Source of the DNA: Nephthysia sp036513515
Lineage (GTDB): Bacteria; Chloroflexota; Dormibacteria; Dormibacterales; Dormibacteraceae
Length of the DNA: 7,498 bases
Direction of reading: 5' to 3'
Assembly: GCA_036513515.1 (NCBI GenBank)
Contig: DATBYW010000275.1
Location: 1-7,498 of the forward strand
The notes under the pieces are model-generated. The model was not told the origin of the DNA. It saw nothing but the letters and a program-made list of their open reading frames with translations, and made no database searches. The stretch's first letter is position 1. Every line of letters begins with the position of its first letter. This document shows positions 5,484-7,498 of the stretch, piece after piece. Both the position numbers and the translations under genes were made by a program.

Positions 5484-5489
5484 CTCACC
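5484..5489 (-). promoter_or_regulatory. ribosome binding site supporting GTG 5474 of the ParB-like gene
   Basis: On the minus strand AGGTGA precedes GTG 5474 by 10 nt, a usable Shine-Dalgarno. No comparable site precedes the alternative ATG at 5447. This decides the start in favour of GTG, although the added nine residues are not conserved-looking. Confidence 0.45.
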
Positions 5490-5554
5490 TGACCGGCAAT
5501 GATGAGTTAACCTCCGGCACAGGCCCCGCTTCTATTGGGCCCTCATTGGACCGG

Positions 5555-5560
5555 TTAGAT
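5555..5560 (+). promoter_or_regulatory. possible -10 box (TTAGAT) for the metallophosphoesterase gene
   Basis: TTAGAT lies 10 nt before GTG 5571. No Shine-Dalgarno is seen before that start, so the mRNA may be leaderless or nearly so. A weak TTGGGC lies at 5535-5540 with a short 14-nt spacer. The 96-bp divergent gap also contains GGCCC/GGGCC arms around 5522-5541, which could be regulatory but are not diagnostic. Confidence 0.28.
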
Positions 5561-5570
5561 CTTCAAGACC

Positions 5571-6200
5571 GTGGCACGGATCCTGGCGATCGCGGATGAG
5601 GTCGACGAATCGCTCTATGGCGACAAGCTTCGCCGCCTTCGCCCTGACATCATCGTCTCCTGCGGGGATCTCCCCTACGGCTACCTGGACAATCTTGTGA
5701 GCAGGGCGAACGTACCCCTCGTCTACGTACCCGGCAATCACGATCCCGATCTCACCACCGCCAAGTGGCTCGCGAAGCCCTACGACGAACCCTCGGGGCC
5801 GCCGGGCGGGGAGAACGCCGACGGCCGCATTCTCCAGCTGGCGGGGCTGCGCATTGCCGGTCTGGGGGGCTCTCTCCGATACAACCTCGGGCCCAACCAG
5901 TACACGCAGGGCGAGATGCGCCTTCGGGCGCTCAGCCTGGAGACGAAGCTACGGCTGAAACGAACCCTGCGCGGAGGAAGGCTCGACCTTCTTGTCGCCC
6001 ATGCGCCCCCGCTGGGCACCGGCGATGGCGACGACCCGGCGCACCAGGGCTTCGCGGCCTTTCACCGGCTGATCGCCAGGATGACGCCCAGGATCCTGAT
6101 CCACGGTCACATACATCCCGACGGTCTTCACCATGCGGACCGCCGGCTGGGCTCCACCGACATCGTCAACGTCGTACCGTCCAGGCTGCTCGAGCTCTGA
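5571..6200 (+). CDS. small calcineurin-like metallophosphoesterase with altered motif I
   Basis: The protein has 209 residues and matches the calcineurin-like phosphoesterase fold throughout. It has C31-G32-D33 ('SCGDLPYG', motif II), G55-N56-H57-D58 ('VPGNHDPD', motif III), H144 ('LVAHAPPLGTGDG', motif IV) and G179-H180-I-H182 ('LIHGHIHPDG', motif V). Motif I is unusual. The family normally has D-x-H, but here it reads 'LAIADEVDESLY', with D9 kept and the histidine replaced by valine. I recall related small phosphoesterases from Chloroflexota and Actinomycetota with the same 'DEVDE' start, so this looks like a subfamily trait rather than decay. The altered metal ligand may change metal choice or activity. 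No signal peptide or membrane segment is visible, so it should be cytoplasmic. Substrate is unknown; phosphodiesters or nucleotides are typical for the fold. Start GTG 5571 lacks a Shine-Dalgarno but fits the fold exactly. It is divergent from the ParB-like gene. Confidence 0.87.
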   Translation: MARILAIADEVDESLYGDKLRRLRPDIIVSCGDLPYGYLDNLVSRANVPLVYVPGNHDPDLTTAKWLAKPYDEPSGPPGGENADGRILQLAGLRIAGLGGSLRYNLGPNQYTQGEMRLRALSLETKLRLKRTLRGGRLDLLVAHAPPLGTGDGDDPAHQGFAAFHRLIARMTPRILIHGHIHPDGLHHADRRLGSTDIVNVVPSRLLEL

Positions 6201-6225
6201 GGCCGGGGAGAACCGGAGAGCCGCC

Positions 6226-6245
6226 TCCCGAGCCTTGACTCGGGG
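6226..6245. terminator. small hairpin between two convergent genes
   Basis: CCCGAG (6227-6232) and CTCGGG (6239-6244) form a perfect 6-bp stem, or 7 with a flanking T/G pair, around a 6-nt loop. It fills much of the 48-bp gap between the phosphoesterase stop and the permease stop. There is no T-run on either strand, so it is at best a weak bidirectional terminator or 3'-end stabiliser. Confidence 0.35.
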
Positions 6246-6248
6246 CAC

Positions 6249-7088
6249 TCAGTCCAGCACGTCCATTCGTGCGAACCGCAGCCACGCGGCGCACAGGAAC
6301 ACCGCCGTGTAGAGGGCCTGCAGCAGGGCAGCGTGCGGCAGGCCGGACAGGTCCACCGGCTGGAAGAAGGCGCTGGTCCAGAGGGCGGTTCCGGCGTCCG
6401 TGACCGGCAGCCAGGGTCCGAGGGCATGCAGTCCGGGCACGTTGTCCAGGGCCCTTGAGACGAGGCCCAGACCCATCGCGCCGGCCACCGCGCTGAAGGG
6501 CCGCGCAGTCAATGTCGAAAGCAGGAGCGCGAAGGCGAAGGTGCTCGCAACCAAGGCCATGACGTAGACCAGTGCCAGCCCAAGGCGGCCGGCCGCGGCA
6601 CCGGGCGGGAAGGTGACTACCGCCAGGTGAAAGGCAGTCGTGTGCCTCAGATCGAGCACCGTGAGCGGCCGCCACCCGAAGGCGAGCAAGCCGGCGACGA
6701 GCGCCGAGAGGCTGGCTGTCGCCACCGCCCCGACCGACAGCGCGGCCGCCACCGCCGCCTTCACCGCCAGCAGGCGAGACCGCGAGATCGGGCGGATGAG
6801 CAGGTAGCGCAGGCTGCCCCACGCGGCCTCGTCGGCAACGGCCTGCGCGGCAAAGATCGCCACGGCCAGAGGGAGCAAAAAAAGCAGCATCGCGTTCAGC
6901 GCTATCAGCGGCATGGTGAATCCGGAGCTGTCGGTCACCACCGAACCCCAGTTGCCAACGCGCTCGGCCAGTGCGGGGCGCGTGATCCCGATCACAGCCG
7001 TTAGAAGCGCCGGCACCAGCGCCATGACCGCGAGCGTGGCCCATACGCTGCGGCGGCTGATCTGCTTGAGCAGCTCGACGCTGATCAC
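6249..7088 (-). CDS. ABC-2 type transporter permease
   Basis: This 279-residue integral membrane protein is the membrane half of an ABC-2 exporter. Hydrophobic segments lie at about 16-36, 60-81, 110-137, 167-190, 197-213 and 255-270, giving six predicted helices. Between the second and third is the family motif 'ADEAAWGSLRYLLIRPISRS', the cytoplasmic coupling region in which E/R-rich 'GSLR.LL..PISR' precedes helix 3. Most of the first extracellular loop lies at 37-59. Start GTG 7088 overlaps the TGA of the upstream paralogue (GTGA, 7088-7085) and has AAGGA 9 nt upstream. This supports translational coupling and replaces a longer reading from 7118. The substrate cannot be predicted; relatives export antibiotics, lipids or peptides, or take part in copper-enzyme maturation (NosY-like). 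It probably forms a heterodimer with the neighbour below and needs an ATPase encoded outside the window. Confidence 0.88.
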   Translation of the reverse strand: MISVELLKQISRRSVWATLAVMALVPALLTAVIGITRPALAERVGNWGSVVTDSSGFTMPLIALNAMLLFLLPLAVAIFAAQAVADEAAWGSLRYLLIRPISRSRLLAVKAAVAAALSVGAVATASLSALVAGLLAFGWRPLTVLDLRHTTAFHLAVVTFPPGAAAGRLGLALVYVMALVASTFAFALLLSTLTARPFSAVAGAMGLGLVSRALDNVPGLHALGPWLPVTDAGTALWTSAFFQPVDLSGLPHAALLQALYTAVFLCAAWLRFARMDVLD

Positions 7089-7498
7089 TCGAGCACATCC
7101 TTTCGAAGGAACCACCACCAGGCCAGGGCCAGAAAGGCCGCCGAGTAGACGGCCTGGAGCACGAGGAAGTGCAGCATCCCCGCGCTCTGGACGGGCTGCT
7201 GGAAGAGGTGCTGCCAGAGGTCGACGTCGTTATTGGGCATGTAGCCGTTGAGTACCGCCACTCCGGGCAGGTAGTCCACGTTCAGCACGCGGGAAAGGAT
7301 CGTGAGTCCGACGCCGCCGGCCACCGCCACCAATGGCCGGCTGCTGACCGCTGAGAGGAACAAGGCGAAGGCGAAGATGCTGCTCATCCCGGCCGCGACA
7401 TAGGCGGTCGCCAGGCCCAGGCGGCCAAGAGCCTGGCCCTGGTCGAAGGTGACCAGGGCCAGCCGGAGCGGGGTGGATGCGCTGCCTTCGGCCACCGG
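7085..7498 (-). CDS. ABC-2 type transporter permease, C-terminal part (runs off right edge)
   Basis: The 137 visible residues correspond to the second half of a permease homologous to the next gene. Both share 'GRLGLA..YV', '..FAFAL.LS....RP..AVAG..GL...SR.L', 'FQQPV' against 'FFQPV', 'LLQALYTAVFL' against 'VLQAVYSAAFL', and a final R-x-D-V-L-acidic. At least three membrane helices remain, at about 26-48, 55-72 and 108-128. The start lies outside the window; the apparent GTG at 7495 is internal, because the frame is open to the edge. It ends in the GTGA overlap that couples it to the downstream permease gene. The pair looks like an old tandem duplication encoding the two membrane subunits of one ABC exporter. 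Confidence 0.85.
   Translation of the reverse strand, partial: PVAEGSASTPLRLALVTFDQGQALGRLGLATAYVAAGMSSIFAFALFLSAVSSRPLVAVAGGVGLTILSRVLNVDYLPGVAVLNGYMPNNDVDLWQHLFQQPVQSAGMLHFLVLQAVYSAAFLALAWWWFLRKDVLE

Noticed and set aside
4494..6200. A toxin-antitoxin reading of the ParB-like and phosphoesterase genes.
   Set aside because: The genes are divergent, not co-directional, both are larger than usual toxin-antitoxin partners, and neither has known toxin motifs.
6166..7098. A 310-codon minus-strand frame over the permease gene.
   Set aside because: It overlaps the permease in another frame, is Arg/Gly/Ala-rich without helices, and extends into the phosphoesterase gene on the other strand.
7089..7118. 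A start of the downstream permease at 7118, giving a 289-residue protein.
   Set aside because: The GTG at 7088 has AAGGA at 9 nt and a GTGA overlap with the upstream stop. The extra ten residues would overlap the paralogue and are not family-like.
1..7498. A mobile element, prophage or CRISPR array.
   Set aside because: No transposase, integrase, regularly spaced repeats, tRNA-linked direct repeats or phage genes are seen on either strand.

Overview
The window is high-GC bacterial chromosomal DNA with tightly packed genes on both strands. Several proteins (the ParB-like protein with a DGHHR box, and the small metallophosphoesterase starting 'ARILAIADEVDE') resemble what I recall from Chloroflexota/Dormibacterota and high-GC Actinomycetota. 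That placement is from memory and is tentative. There are no rRNAs, tRNAs, CRISPR arrays, integrases, transposases or phage genes, so it reads as ordinary housekeeping/accessory chromosome rather than an island.

Layout from left to right. (1) The last 37 codons of a BON-domain protein (+), then an AlkZ-like winged-helix (HTH_42) putative DNA glycosylase (+, 170-1264). (2) Two minus-strand genes: a hotdog acyl-thioesterase (1730-1218), whose end overlaps the glycosylase gene tail-to-tail by 47 bp, and upstream of it a SufS/CsdA-like class V aminotransferase (3342-1960). A 229-bp gap rich in hairpins and G-tracts separates these two. (3) Divergent from the aminotransferase is a complete galactose-1-phosphate uridylyltransferase, galT (+, 3436-4497). 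(4) Converging on galT, with interlocked stop codons, is a ParB/Srx-fold protein (5474-4494). Divergent from that is a small metallophosphoesterase (+, 5571-6200) that lacks the usual motif I histidine. (5) At the right edge are two tandem, homologous ABC-2 type permease genes on the minus strand (7088-6249, and 7498-7085 running off the window), linked by a GTGA start/stop overlap. Their ATPase gene is presumably just outside the window.

The genes do not form one obvious pathway. The clearest functional unit is the permease pair, one exporter. The divergent ParB-like/metallophosphoesterase pair is a candidate unit of unknown function. DNA repair (AlkZ-like), galactose metabolism (galT), sulfur/PLP chemistry and a thioesterase sit side by side without visible partners. 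I did not find a convincing new multi-gene system. The best leads are the AlkZ-like protein with an intact Q-A-Q motif, the ParB-like/phosphoesterase divergon, the long hairpin inside the convergent overlap, and the G-quadruplex-prone, hairpin-rich gap behind the aminotransferase gene.
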